From the NCBI GenBank assembly GCA_947568835.1, contig OX387605.1, forward strand, positions 20,588,418 through 20,652,417: a DNA stretch of 64,000 nucleotides, read 5' to 3'. The translations under genes and the position numbers were made by a program. The notes beneath the pieces are model-generated. The model was not told the origin of the DNA. It searched no databases and was given only the letters and a program-made list of their open reading frames with translations. The DNA comes from Protonemura montana. Taxonomy: Eukaryota; Arthropoda; Insecta; Plecoptera; Nemouridae. This document shows, in pieces, positions 46,101 to 55,017 of the stretch. The stretch's first letter is position 1; every line of letters begins with the position of its first letter.

Positions 46101-48591
46101 ATGTGTCCCAATGCCGCAAGAGTGACTCGGTGAATTTATCTGGCATCGGTTAATTGAAAAACATTTCATACCTTTTCTACATTTAAAGACACATACGCTC
46201 ACAGACATCTCAAATTTAATCACGAAAAACACTTGGTAGGGCAATTTAACCTAAAACAAAATTACTTTTTATCTCAATTACTTTTCACGGTGTGTAAACA
46301 TTAAAACATACATTTAGTTGGTTTTAAAACAGCGATAAGGTCACTAATTAACAGTCATGTAACATCGTTAATTAGTGTATGTATATATATCTCCTCCTTT
46401 TGAAAAGCGCTTGGCTTGTCCGGGACGTCGTCGAGTCTCATTCTCACCTGTGTTGTGAGGTCAGTGAGGTCGTTAACGAGGACATTATGCATGGTCAAAG
46501 GCTATCTTGGTTTCTATGGAGGCGTCGCAGCTTAGCTTATCTTGCAGGGCCGTTACACGAGCCGGCTCGCTATGAGACACATGGGTGTACTTAGGACCTT
46601 GACGCAAATACCTACACTGCTAGGCAAGATGACAACTACATCGCATTTAAATTGTATGAGAGAATATCTTGGTTGTGTTTTATAACAGGTCTAAGTTAAT
46701 TTTCAAATATTTTATTGTCTGTGATTACTGTGGTTTTGACAATTTCAAAGACTAGTCGTTCGAGGAGACGTTTTTGGAACGGAAAATTGCGATTTTATTA
46801 TAGATGGTCCTCGCTTTTCGTATCCATTGTCTTACAAAATGGGCGAGCGTTTTGTCCGCGTGGTTACGCGGTGAATGCCTTGTTAGAGAACTGAATGGCG
46901 CGCCGCAGCAATCGTCGATAACTCAATCCAACGCCTAGCGTCTTTCATTTTCTTGCGACCGTCTTTGTGATCGAACCCAGACAAGGAAAAACGCGAAAAA
47001 CTCCATCATATCTAAACTGACTTGGAAATGGAATCGCTGCTAGATGTGGTGGTAAGAATGTGTGGAATCGGTTTAGAAATTGCTCGGCTAGATTTTCATT
47101 TAAAAAAAAAAACGACGAAATTGTAAAGCTCAAAAAAATGTAAAACGTCTAACACTAATCCGGCGTCGCTTTAGGCGACACCGTTATCCGTTTCTTGATC
47201 TTTTTCTAGACTTTTTTTAAGGAAAGGAATCTTTTTATTGCTATTTTCATTCGCTGTGTGGAAAATGAGAAAATTCATTGAATTTAATGTAACAGTTGTT
47301 ATCGATAATCGAGGGCGTGCATTCAGGGAAATTCATTTGTTTCTCTTCAGCGAAGCCGTATTTATTTCTTCTATTATTTCAGTCTTCGCTTTCCGACAGC
47401 AAAGAAAGAGGATTTTTGTTTGCTCAAATATATTCATCGATGAGATGAAAGTGAAATTTAAAAGTAAAATCGACTGCCAAATAATAACCATCGAGCCTAT
47501 GCGATAAGCGGCCACCGATATTTTTGCCATTTTGTCCGTCGTACGAACGAACAATCTCCAGTCCCAAGATACTATCTCCTCATTCTCATTCACATCCATC
47601 CCTTTATCTCCAATGACTTCTGAAAGAAACCCTTAGCTTCTTTGACATCAAACCAATATCTTTTCTTCTACTCGACAGTGCGTGACTCAAAATGCGACTA
47701 CCCCGCTGCATGCAACGCGATGGAAACGCTCCTCATCCACGAAGACCTCTTCAAGAACACGCCAAACTTCTTCGTCGACGTCTGCAGCATGCTCAAGAAA
47801 GAAGGAGTTACCATCAACGCCGGTCCCAATCTTGCCAAAATGTTGACTTTTGGTCCCCCACCCGCCAAATCCCTCCGCACCGAATACAGCAGCCTCGAGT
47901 GTGCCATTGAAGTGGTCAAGAGTCTTCAGGAGGCAGTCGAGCACGTCCACACGTACGGCAGCGGACACACGGACGTGATCGTTACCGAGAACGCGGAAAG
48001 GGCTGCTGAATTCCAAAATAAAGTCGACAGTGCCTGCGTCTTTCACAATGCCAGCTCGCGGTTCGCTGACGGGTACCGATTCGGTCTCGGTGAGTAGAAT
48101 TATAGACTATCATTTGTGAACGCCATCGTTCGAATTCCGCTGTAAAGATGGGAAATTTCGGTGATGTTATTTAATTTTCATATAGTGGTGTATATCGATA
48201 ATGAATCTTCTTTTACGATACAAGAATTGGGGACAACATTTTAAGGATAAGTGCCTTTTTACGCAATATAAAAAATTTCTCGGAATCTACCCATAAATAT
48301 AGATTGTTTTATATTTGTACCTAGCCATTAAAAAACGTCGTATTGCCGAAGGAAACAAACCTAAACCATTCAGAGTGACTTGAGGCGTTTTGGGTGATTT
48401 ATTTATGTCCTTTTCTTGATGCAGGCGCCGAGGTTGGTATCAGCACGGCACGCATCCACGCTCGAGGTCCTGTGGGGGTTGAAGGTCTCCTTACGACCAA
48501 GTGGGTGCTTAAAGGCGAAGGGCAAACAGCATCTGACTTTGCTGAGGATGGCCCTCTGACGTTCACCCACGAGTCTTTGCCTGTTCACTAA
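24945..48591 (+). CDS. ALDH18A1: Delta-1-pyrroline-5-carboxylate synthase (P5CS), 12 coding exons
   Basis: This bifunctional mitochondrial enzyme phosphorylates glutamate (glutamate 5-kinase, N-terminal half) and reduces the gamma-glutamyl phosphate with NADPH (C-terminal half), giving glutamate semialdehyde/P5C for proline and ornithine. Twelve exons with GT-AG borders join in frame to 806 residues, against 795 in human. Residues 1-55 are Arg-rich and nearly acid-free, a mitochondrial presequence. Kinase motifs are KLGS (90-93), TSGAVAFG (from 130), GQSGLM (from 178), NTND (233-236) and GTGGM..K (320-327). Reductase motifs are [30 protein letters not shown] (about 517-527), GHAEGICH, the catalytic Cys626 in [15 protein letters not shown] and the ending [18 protein letters not shown]. 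No key residue is missing. Exons are clearly GC-richer than introns. Animal P5CS is known to form filaments and is feedback-inhibited by ornithine in one isoform. Confidence 0.98.
25534..25596. repeat. Foldback hairpin, 23-bp perfect stem, 3-nt loop
   Basis: Bases 25541-25563 are the exact reverse complement of 25567-25589, with loop AGA. The match extends outward for seven more bases with one mismatch, giving about 30-bp arms. Such perfection implies a recent origin or selection. Confidence 0.9.
27745..27975 (+). mobile_element. Old, diverged 5S-derived SINE-like copy
   Basis: CTGAAGTTAAGCAGCACTGC and GATGGGTTACC match the 5S-like head on the plus strand. Further on, GACAGGAACAGGCTACGTG matches the body block GACAGGAGTAGGCTACGTG of the 39.8-kb and 63-kb copies. 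It is much more diverged than the others. Confidence 0.6.
28470..28649 (+). CDS. ALDH18A1: P5CS coding exon 2
   Basis: Codons 56-115, from [10 protein letters not shown] to GRLASIVEQ, with acceptor CCTCAG and donor CAG|GTATGT, phase 0. It carries [10 protein letters not shown], the start of the glutamate 5-kinase fold. The last 36 bases of the exon plus 7 intron bases form the first unit of the 43-bp minisatellite. Confidence 0.95.
28614..28999 (+). repeat. Nine-copy 43-bp minisatellite made from the exon 2 / intron 2 junction
   Basis: Units start ATTGCG and end GTATGTC. Each carries the 3' end of exon 2 (..GGCCTCCATAGTGGAACAG) and the donor GTATGT. Donor-equivalent positions are 28650, 28693, 28736, 28779, 28822, 28865, 28908, 28951 and 28993. 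Eight keep GT, while 28908 has CT. Units one to eight are exactly 43 bp and the ninth is one base shorter. Degenerate partial units follow to about 29090. Copies differ by a few substitutions (C/G near base 7, T/A near base 27). Confidence 0.97.
28650..32295 (+). other. P5CS intron 2 (3.6 kb)
   Basis: Begins inside the minisatellite, includes a 21-bp C run at 29171, and is otherwise AT-rich and non-coding. It ends CTTTTCAG. Confidence 0.85.
29171..29200 (+). repeat. 21-bp C homopolymer followed by CAG|GTAAAA
   Basis: Twenty-one C at 29171-29191, whose last C begins CAG, then GTAAAA. A pyrimidine tract, an acceptor and a donor therefore abut with no exon between them. This resembles a recursive splice site, although C-only tracts are weaker for U2AF than U-rich ones. 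Confidence 0.7.
32296..32439 (+). CDS. ALDH18A1: P5CS coding exon 3
   Basis: Codons 116-163, [11 protein letters not shown] through SPKDHTRE, acceptor TTTTCAG, donor GAG|GTAAGT, phase 0. It contains [14 protein letters not shown], the glutamate-binding part of the kinase. Confidence 0.96.
32440..34951 (+). other. P5CS intron 3 (2.5 kb)
   Basis: AT-rich, no ORF with supporting context, no repeat family recognised. Confidence 0.8.
34952..35059 (+). CDS. ALDH18A1: P5CS coding exon 4
   Basis: Codons 164-199, [18 protein letters not shown] through GIKLAQ, acceptor CCTGCAG, donor CAG|GTAAAA, phase 0. The AAVGQSGLM stretch matches the family strongly. Confidence 0.96.
35060..36993 (+). other. P5CS intron 4 (1.9 kb)
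   Basis: Non-coding. Open frames at 36082-36521 are unrecognised and lack context. Confidence 0.8.
36994..37161 (+). CDS. ALDH18A1: P5CS coding exon 5
   Basis: Codons 200-255, [17 protein letters not shown] through GVRSKK, acceptor TGTCCAG, donor AAG|GTAAGA, phase 0. It contains [12 protein letters not shown]. The stretch after it ([15 protein letters not shown]) is the variable loop at whose end mammalian P5CS has a two-residue alternative splice. No second in-frame donor six bases away is seen here. Confidence 0.96.
37162..37743 (+). other. P5CS intron 5 (582 bp)
   Basis: Non-coding, no repeat recognised. Confidence 0.85.
37744..37959 (+). CDS. ALDH18A1: P5CS coding exon 6
   Basis: Codons 256-327, [14 protein letters not shown] through GTGGMDSK, acceptor CTTGCAG, donor AAG|GTATAA, phase 0. 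It includes [15 protein letters not shown] and the ATP-site GTGGM..K of the kinase. Confidence 0.96.
38010..39545. mobile_element. Longer member of the inverted-repeat DNA element family
   Basis: The left end shares TCTGCTAAGCAAACGAGC, GCACGTTGTAACGG-like and GATGGCGCC with the left end of the 16.6-kb element. The right end (about 39385-39545) shares GATATTTTGAGT, GGCGCCATC, CGTTTAACAT and TATAAAACCAATGG with its right end. At about 1.5 kb it is twice as long, and its interior is different. The outer left boundary is uncertain by some tens of bases. Confidence 0.6.
38287..38545 (-). other. ORF inside the DNA element, unknown
   Basis: The minus frame is open for about 86 codons after an in-frame stop and reads as protein-like sequence ([14 protein letters not shown].., then [17 protein letters not shown], ending TNEKS). 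No family is recognised. It could be a fragment of the parent element's protein, a captured host exon, or chance. Confidence 0.25.
39697..39766 (+). mobile_element. tRNA-like SINE head
   Basis: TTTAGCTCAGCGGTCGGG (39703-39720) matches box A / D-arm and GAGCTCGACTC (39745-39755) matches box B, with spacing as in tRNA genes. A GATTGATT tail-like string follows and directly abuts the 3' end of the oppositely oriented 5S-derived element. Confidence 0.55.
39781..40215 (-). mobile_element. 5S-derived SINE-like element, best preserved full copy
   Basis: The minus strand reads: 5S-like head (GATCACCGAAGTTAAGCAAC near 40168, then GAATGGATGACC), a body with GGAGTAGCCTACGTGCCGGC and ACCGGGTTTCCCCTCC, a GATGAT-rich stretch, TTGTCAAAACAGCGC, and a tail of ATCAATC units at 39780. 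Total length is about 430 bp. It matches the 5034-5486 copy block for block. Confidence 0.8.
40659..40824 (+). CDS. ALDH18A1: P5CS coding exon 7
   Basis: Codons 328-382 plus one base, [13 protein letters not shown] through EFLAEN, acceptor GTCGACAG, donor AACG|GTGAGG, phase 1. It completes the kinase domain ([19 protein letters not shown]) and enters the linker to the reductase. Confidence 0.95.
40825..41160 (+). other. P5CS intron 7 (336 bp)
   Basis: Non-coding. It ends TTTAATATTGCAG. An ATG at 41133 makes the exon 8 frame look open upstream, but the exon border is fixed by the split Ala codon. Confidence 0.85.
41161..41522 (+). CDS. ALDH18A1: P5CS coding exon 8
   Basis: Begins with two bases completing Ala383, then [17 protein letters not shown] through SRPDCLPQ at residue 503. 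Donor CAG|GTAACT, phase 0. It carries the first part of the gamma-glutamyl phosphate reductase, including [19 protein letters not shown]. Confidence 0.96.
41523..41998 (+). other. P5CS intron 8 (476 bp)
   Basis: Non-coding, ends AATATTTTAG. Confidence 0.85.
41999..42136 (+). CDS. ALDH18A1: P5CS coding exon 9
   Basis: Codons 504-549, [19 protein letters not shown] through ATNAISL, donor CTG|GTGAGT, phase 0. It holds the [11 protein letters not shown] motif of the cofactor-binding region. Confidence 0.96.
42137..45133 (+). other. P5CS intron 9 (3.0 kb)
   Basis: AT-rich and non-coding. Frames at 42637-42939 (minus) and 43243-43428 (plus) are unrecognised. A GC-richer patch at 43240-43440 has no feature I can name. 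It ends TGCTTCACAG. Confidence 0.8.
45134..45329 (+). CDS. ALDH18A1: P5CS coding exon 10
   Basis: Codons 550-614 plus one base, [16 protein letters not shown] through DKALRI, donor ATAG|GTGAGC, phase 1. It contains [13 protein letters not shown] and [12 protein letters not shown]. Confidence 0.96.
45330..47678 (+). other. P5CS intron 10 (2.3 kb)
   Basis: Non-coding, no repeat family recognised. It ends TACTCGACAG. Confidence 0.8.
47679..48089 (+). CDS. ALDH18A1: P5CS coding exon 11 (catalytic cysteine)
   Basis: Two bases complete Val615, then [18 protein letters not shown] with the catalytic Cys626, and on to HTDVIVTE and FADGYRFGL. The exon ends with the first base of Gly752. Donor CTCG|GTGAGT, phase 1. 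It is the longest exon, with an open shadow frame of 119 codons on the opposite strand that is not a gene. Confidence 0.97.
48090..48424 (+). other. P5CS intron 11 (335 bp)
   Basis: Non-coding, ends TTGATGCAG. Confidence 0.85.
48425..48591 (+). CDS. ALDH18A1: P5CS coding exon 12 and stop
   Basis: Residues 752-806, [18 protein letters not shown] through HESLPVH, then TAA at 48589-48591. The C-terminus matches the family length. Confidence 0.97.
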
Positions 48592-49050
48592 TTTATTGTC
48601 TAAGCGCTTCATCACTCGCTAGAATTCATTTTATGCTCTCTCATCTTACGTCTAAGAAATGTTTATCTTTATTTTATTTAAATGTAAATATAATTTAGAC
48701 TCTAATGGAAAACTCGTAAAGAAGTGCTGTTCTTTTGTGTTTTTATTTCTTCCTTAATACATTTTGAATCATAAATCAGGTTCTGTACGTGAAGCTTCTA
48801 GTTTCAAGCAGCTTAAGAGCAAGGATCCCCAAGTGATTTCTGAACAAATTTTTTAGACGTTTTCTGGCCGTGTCTTTAAAGTTAGAAAGCTAAAAATTGA
48901 GTAGGTATTTTACTTTATTATTAAGTAATTTAATTTTGTTTCAACAAAGAATTTTTTTTTTAATTTGAATTTCATTTGCCAAAATTAACCATTCGAAATT
49001 TGCTCTTATTTTAGCTAAATTTAGAAGAACGTGCGAAATAAACTCAATTT
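48592..49050 (+). terminator. P5CS 3' untranslated region with candidate poly(A) signal
   Basis: The first canonical AATAAA downstream of the stop is at 49037-49042, soon followed by a T-rich tract. Variant signals (AATACA, CATAAA) lie nearer, around 48755-48775, so the true end could be about 48.8 or 49.06 kb. Confidence 0.4.
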
Positions 49051-49695
49051 TTTTTTGACGGACTTATTGAAACAAAGATAGATTGTTTGTCTGCAATATA
49101 TTTGGTTTAAGGCTTTTAACTTAGCCCAAAAACCCAGAAAATACCTGCAAAATGTGACGTTTTTTTCGATTTTTCCAAAACTAAATAATTATTGGAGCAG
49201 AAAAAAAAACTATTCCGTTTTTGTACAACTACAAGCCAAGGAATGCAACTAGTAATTGAATTAGTCCCTGGAGTCTGAGCGGGATTTTCAAGGAGTCAGT
49301 GATCAACAGAAAAAGCACAAAAGAAAGGGTAAAACGTAAACCAAAAAATGTAAAACGCAAGGACCTTAATTCTGAAGAACCATGATACAGAAATAGAAAC
49401 AATTTCTTGTGTGAATTGATTTGAAATATGATGTTTTACATAATAAGCGACGTCTCTAAGCTTCCTTTGATGTTCTTTTCGAAACATGGGGGTGTCTTTG
49501 CTTGTTCTGGTTACATTTTTCGCTCCATACCAAAATCCCGAAATGAGATTGGGTGTAACGAGGGGTACCAGATAATTTTACTATCACAATTTATCATTCA
49601 GAACGGCACGGCTGTTTCAAATATAATAAGGTCACAAAGCTAAAGTTCACAATTTAATTATGTCAGTCAAATTAAAATAGCACAGAATTGAAAAA
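49051..49695. other. Intergenic DNA between convergent genes
   Basis: No supported feature. P5CS (plus) and the small gene at 49.7-50.6 kb (minus) converge here. Confidence 0.5.
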
Positions 49696-49700
49696 TCAGA

Positions 49701-50035
49701 TTTATTTGCTGATATCATCTTAAATGACCTCATACAATCTCACGCGTTCACAGAGAATAGGTAATTAGTTTTTTAAAAATAAAACTGAGAAGTGTACTTA
49801 TAATTTACAACAGACCCGAAATGGTCGATGCATGATAGTTCACTTCAACATTTCCATATGAGTCACTGCAGTCAATAATAACAAAAACTTAATGTTCTTC
49901 TCCTACTTCAAATCATGGCTTCATGCACATGTTTGAGAGTACATGATCAAAGTCAGTTTGTCTAGACAATCATTGACTTGTAAATAACCTTTTAGTGTTC
50001 AGAGAGCGATGAATTAGTTTCTGCACCATCACCAT
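49701..50035 (-). other. Probable second (3' untranslated) exon of small gene A
   Basis: On the minus strand TTTCTCTTGCAG|ATGG forms a good acceptor at 50036. A poly(A) signal (AATAAA, minus) sits at 49706-49701. The position mirrors the second exon of gene B. The exon follows the stop codon, so it should be untranslated. Confidence 0.45.
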
Positions 50036-50339
50036 CTGCAAGAGAAAATAGAAGCTGCTGTCAGTATGAACGATGACTATCTAAATTAATGTAAGATGAA
50101 ATTCTTATTAAGCGTTGAAATGTATAAAGTTATACACCATTAACTTTGCTCTTGGAACAGAAATTGAACAACATAAGTTTAGTACTCACAAAACTTAACT
50201 TTTGCGAAATGATATTCATTTATGACAAAATGATATTCCAAACACTTTACATTTGCATTCAAAACAAGTGCAAGAAAATTATATTTATTTCAACACAAAG
50301 TCTCACCTGAAATACTGATTAAAACCAAAATGTGTAATT

Positions 50340-50549
50340 TTACGTCTTTCTTCGAATTGACTTCGCTTCATCGATAGTTGTTTGTCTAGTCACGTTTGAA
50401 TCTTGAAGCTTGTAGCCATTCTCATCTCTGAAGTTGAGTATCTTCCCCGTTTTCACCATCTTCGCCGAACCGTCCGTGGAGGTCCTCCAGTATATAGTTT
50501 GTACGGCACCTCTACCACCGATATATCTGGTAACTTTTCCGAACAGCAT
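50340..50549 (-). CDS. Small gene A: 69-aa basic protein, unknown function
   Basis: The protein starts MLFGKVTRYIGGRGAVQ and continues YWRTSTDGSAKMVKTGKI, ending SIRRKT. It is a paralog of gene B at 55018-55230 (15 of the first 25 residues identical, including GRGA and YWRT), which supports real coding. The first 25 residues have Lys/Arg and only one acidic residue near the end, as in mitochondrial presequences, but no transmembrane segment or known domain is seen. A TATAAAAG box lies 50 bp upstream. After the stop there is a strong donor (CAG|GTGAGA, exon end 50307), so an intron lies in the 3' untranslated region. I do not recognise the family. Confidence 0.65.
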   Translation of the reverse strand: MLFGKVTRYIGGRGAVQTIYWRTSTDGSAKMVKTGKILNFRDENGYKLQDSNVTRQTTIDEAKSIRRKT

Positions 50550-50569
50550 GATGCTAGCCCTGCATTCTA

Positions 50570-50605
50570 CCAGTGCGTCACTCTACGCCTACCATTGCTT
50601 TTATA
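50570..50605 (-). promoter_or_regulatory. TATA promoter of small gene A
   Basis: The minus strand carries TATAAAAG at 50605-50598, with GCACT (initiator-like) about 30 bp downstream near 50575. The leader to the ATG at 50549 would be about 25 nt. Confidence 0.55.
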
Positions 50606-50609
50606 AATA

Positions 50610-53084
50610 TGGTGATGACTTTTAGTTATCTTGCTCTGTATTGTTTTTAAGGAAAAGTTTTCACCGATAAGATTTAATTTAGCAACGTGTGTACGTCTAA
50701 AGAGCATGATATGAACACGAAGTATGTTGCACTCTAGGCATTTTCATGGCCACTTGTTTCCACGACTTCCACAAAAGTTTTAAATTTGCTCACCGACATG
50801 TTGTTGCCGTGTGCTTAACATAGAATGGTACTAGTTACTGTCATGTTTCTTTTGGATACGGCTTCTTATCTGCAGCATTTCTTATCTAGCGTAGACCATG
50901 GACCTGAATGATGACAGTTGGATACAATTTTTTGAGGAGAATTTTCGGCGACGTTTGACATTCTAGCATACAATTTTAAAAGTTTTAGTTTCCGAGGTGG
51001 TTCTGTGGGGTTCCTTTAAGGTATTTTTATTTGGATTCACAATGATAAAAGTGAGCCTAGAGGTAAATTACATCAGAAAAAGAAAAAAAAACTCAGCCGG
51101 AGCGCGCGGCACCTCCGTTAATCCGAAAATGTCATAAGAATTTGTTACAGAACTACTGTTTCTGAACGAAACTTTTGATAAAAACACAACTTTTTGTTGT
51201 TGTGCTCTTGAAAATTGACGAATATCAAATTTATTTTTTTATTTTTTTAAAGCTGTTCAATTTACTAGGTGCTAGTGGTCGAAAAATCTCTCGTGTTGTT
51301 CTCATGGGTCGTGTTTTTTTTTAAAGCACCCAAACATACCATGAGCTTTGATCATGTTTGCTGTTGATTGTGCGCCAACAGCAAGTGTTTCAGTAATCTC
51401 TAAATTCATAACCAAGGAACATAAATAAGTGGTGAAATTAAAATGTTTCTATCGCAGGAAATATTTTCTTTTCTTTGATTTACATAAGGTTAAATGTTCT
51501 ACAAAACCATTCTTAATTTTAAGGTGGCGAGATTTCCACCATCCATCGATATTAAATCCAGTTTGCTGCGTGCCAAATCCACCCCCTGTGAAAGTACTAC
51601 CACGCTTTGCTTTTCTGATGATAAAAATCACAAAAAACCGATTTATTTACTTTATAATGTCGCGTTCGAATCACAATGATGTTATCAGTGATTGAAAATA
51701 AATGACCATTCGATATAACACTGTCTATAGAATGACAAACAATCTAGAATCTAGAGAACACAACTCAAACCCAGACAATCAGTCTCCATGCGGTTCATAC
51801 CGAAGTCCAAGTACACATGACGTGATCTAGTATACTGAAACTTTGGCGTGTGTTGCATGCGCGGTTGCATGACAAAACGGAACAGATGGAATAACGCACT
51901 TAATAATGTGCATTCGGGAATCAATTAATATTAAATGAACATTTTAATTTGTTTCTTGACCGAGAACAACTATTTAGCAACTGGGTTTTTGAATGCAAAG
52001 TAAAACAACTAATTTTCCCGACGTCTCGCTTCTGTCTGTTACTTTATCAAGGATGATGCTTTAGGGTGATAGCAAGAGTGATAGGGCAACTGTACAATTA
52101 TGAAAAGGGTGTATAAGTTTCGCACAGACTTAGTCGACACGCCATGTTAATCACTATGTATTGGTATTTACCATTACAAGTGGAAAATTTCATCCGTGAC
52201 TCCTAAATGTTCACGGTCTCAGTCTTTTGATTAACTTTTGTGAATTTTTTATTATTATTATTCCTAATAAGCTGCATAAAAGATAAAATGTAGTAATACA
52301 GAAGTGTTTATTTACGTTTTAGCTTCTATCTTCGGTATACAATTATTTATGCAAATTCCTTTACACTTGGCGTTAGCAAATCTTTCACGTAGCCTTTGTC
52401 TCTAAATTAACATAGCATATCTTACAGTTTTTTTTTTTAATTGCTACTGCAAATTGAGCAAGCTTTTAATGTATATGTAATTTAATGTTATTACGAACCC
52501 TCTGGACTGAATAAGACACTTTAGACACATTCGGGGTAAATGCAACTCACACTAATAAAGGTTTCAACAAAAATAAAATTAGATAATGTATTTTCATGTA
52601 CCATTCAGTTGCCAAGTGAACAAAGCACAACCGGATTCTCGGAACCTAGCGCGAATCATCTTCACAAACTCTTGTTTATTTTCCGCGGCTGTTTCCTTTC
52701 ACATTTGGCAGTTCTTTCCTTTTTCGGCCCAGGACAATTTTCTTCCCGCACCGCCATAATCGACGTAGTTATCCTCAGCACAGAGGAACATTACTCCGTT
52801 CTACCGCCCATAATTGGCTACTTGGGAATGCATTAACTATGCGTTACTACCTCAATCTGTGGCAGCAAAGTACACCTGGAGGTATGCCCAAGCACAAACA
52901 ATAGCAAACAATGAAAAAATAAAAAAAATTCGTCTTGAAATCGGAACCAATTCTAGCCTTTTTATGGCACTTCCTAATTTAGAACGTGATGATGATTTAC
53001 TAAAAAAAAGTCTATAAGCGAACGCTTAGCGAACGCGATTTGAGTCGCGTTAAACATGAGCATATTTGCTTTTGTCTATTGATA
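50610..53084. other. Intergenic DNA, no supported gene
   Basis: Two plus frames, 52540-52836 (98 codons) and 52814-53017 (67 codons), overlap slightly and are unrecognised. No promoter or splice context was found. The rest is AT-rich. Confidence 0.45.
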
Positions 53085-53190
53085 GGTAAGGTTAATCATC
53101 ATCATCATCAACATCACTCACTAACTCACCGACGCAATCAGATCAGTGTCACGGATTCCGTTGTCAAAATAATACGTCGTTGTATTATTT
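53085..53190 (+). mobile_element. 3' part of a 5S-derived SINE-like element
   Basis: ATCATCATCATCAACATCACTC, ACTCACCGACGC and CGTTGTCAAAAT match the 3' third of the 39.8-kb copy in the opposite orientation. The head is missing. Confidence 0.55.
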
Positions 53191-53262
53191 AACTTCTTTA
53201 CTGGTTTTATAATATAACATCATATACGTCATATAACATCTATGTTCTCTTGACAATAAAAA

Positions 53263-53263
<1 letters not shown>

Positions 53264-53299
<36 letters not shown>

Positions 53300-53300
53300 T
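53264..53300. repeat. ATT/TAA trinucleotide microsatellite
   Basis: Twelve uninterrupted ATT units. It may be the tail of the retroposon on either side. Confidence 0.9.
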
Positions 53301-53695
53301 AGAAAAGAAAATATTTAAGAAAACTAGCTCCTGGAGGAGGGAATAACCCCTGTCCAGCTAAGCAACTTCATACAATTTTCCAGGGGTCTCAGGCAAGAAT
53401 GCACCTGAGGAGCAGCTCCAGACGGGGGGCTCTTACAACCCGAGACAGCGTACTGAATCTCCACGGGCACATCCCATAGGTTCCAGTCGTGTCACGGATT
53501 GGTACGCCTCCCGAATGGCTTGAACCACAGTAACACCTCGCCCTTAGGGTAGCGGCCGCTAAGGCACCCACTTCAAGGGGTACCGAAGCATCCGCGAATG
53601 CCAGGATCCACCTCTGGTTGGCCACCTTTAGCTGGTTTACAGGATTTCGCTACAACCCCGGCCGCAAGGGCTGGTGAAACTCTAAGCCATATTAG
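53301..53695 (-). mobile_element. Probable 5'-truncated non-LTR retroposon 3' end with (TAA)n tail
   Basis: This block is much richer in G+C than its surroundings and ends abruptly. On the minus strand it runs into the (TAA)n tract at 53300-53264, the tail type known from I-clade LINEs and SINEs that use them. An open minus frame (53389-53625) shows no recognisable reverse transcriptase, so this would be untranslated 3' sequence or an unrelated SINE. Family not identified. Confidence 0.4.
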
Positions 53696-53699
53696 TTGT

Positions 53700-54395
53700 A
53701 GTTTGTTACTATGGTACAAAAATTTGAAAAATGTGTTTAATTCATACATTGGCTACCAGGGCCAGAAATTGTTATTCATATCTCCAAGGTTTCGATACCT
53801 TTATCTGATTGTTAAAATCAATAACCGTTCTTGTTTAATGAGTTGGAGTATGACTACCAAAAGTCAAAATATCTTGGAAGATATTACTTTGCAAGTTTAA
53901 AAGATGGTTTGGTTTAGTTTAAAATACGGGTGCTAGATTGAGATAAGGCGTCTGTAAAAAGATGTGTGTGGTAGAGCTACTTATTAGAAAAAAAAGGAAA
54001 ATTCTCTAGCCCTTTTAAGTATTTGGGCCTTTCTCTGACGCTACTATTCGCACATTTGTATTTATAAACCCTGAGTCGTTTCGTTTCGTTTCCAGATAGC
54101 ATTGAGTGTTTCTGCGCAGGCTTTTATTTTCAATTTGGATTACCTCCGTTGAATTAAGACGCGAAAGAATTGTGGGGTGAAGAAAATTGAGATCTCTTGC
54201 AGATGCCATCGTTCTCATGAGCAATGCTCTCTGATCTGAATGCCTTTTCCATAAACCTTTTTTCCAGTTTATTCATTAAACCCGACATTTTTTTATTCGA
54301 TTGAGGTACGAGAGAAAAGAAACTGTAGGAAATCTTGCCGAGGTATCTCATGCGAATATTACATTTCAATGGTTTTTAATATAAAATAATCATAA
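53700..54395. other. Intergenic DNA, no gene seen
   Basis: AT-rich with short frames only. Confidence 0.5.
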
Positions 54396-54399
54396 ATAA

Positions 54400-54683
54400 T
54401 TTATTTAAAGTAAGAAACAGAGTACACGATATTTCAATATGAAATCTTTGGGTACACACATTTTATATGAGATTTACAAAATATTCAATAAATAACGTAG
54501 AAAATTACATCAATTGCACGGCATACATCATAACGGCTGCGTTGAATTCGTCAGCAGTTATACACAATGCATTTTTACGACAATTTACAAACGTATACGC
54601 CTGTATAAATATGATGAATTGATGATTGCTGCTGTTAATTACATATGTTGATGATAGCTCGGACGAGTTTTGCTGATTTTCAT
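54400..54683 (-). other. Probable second (3' untranslated) exon of small gene B
   Basis: On the minus strand TTGATTTCAG|ATGA forms an acceptor at 54684, and AATAAA (minus) lies at 54405-54400. One frame through it is open for about 60 codons (DENQQNSSELSS...), and the matching exon of gene A begins similarly (..AETNSSLSEH then stop). The resemblance may mean a coding C-terminus in an isoform, but the seen exon 1 frame stops first. Confidence 0.4.
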
Positions 54684-55017
54684 CTGAAATCAAAATAAAT
54701 GACACGATAAATTAAGCTGGAATATTGCAAAATAGAAACGAATCATATGTCGATTTATTATTTCCGCTACTTTGGTCGACAAAATAGCCAAACAACTGGC
54801 AAGGAAAATACACAAGAAAAATGACAGCACATTTTGCCACCCAACAATTTAAGAAATCTACAGCATTTAACATTTCAATTTTCAGATTCTATTTCTCGGA
54901 TAGGTTTTGAATAAAAAGGTGTTCAGATTTACTAAGAAATAAGACGGAAATAGTATTTAACCAAAGCATCAGAGACATGTCAACACTATTTATATTTGTA
55001 ATATTTACCTTTATTGT

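Noticed and set aside
47687-48046. 119-codon minus-strand ORF
   Set aside because: Antisense shadow of P5CS exon 11, whose codon usage suppresses antisense stops.
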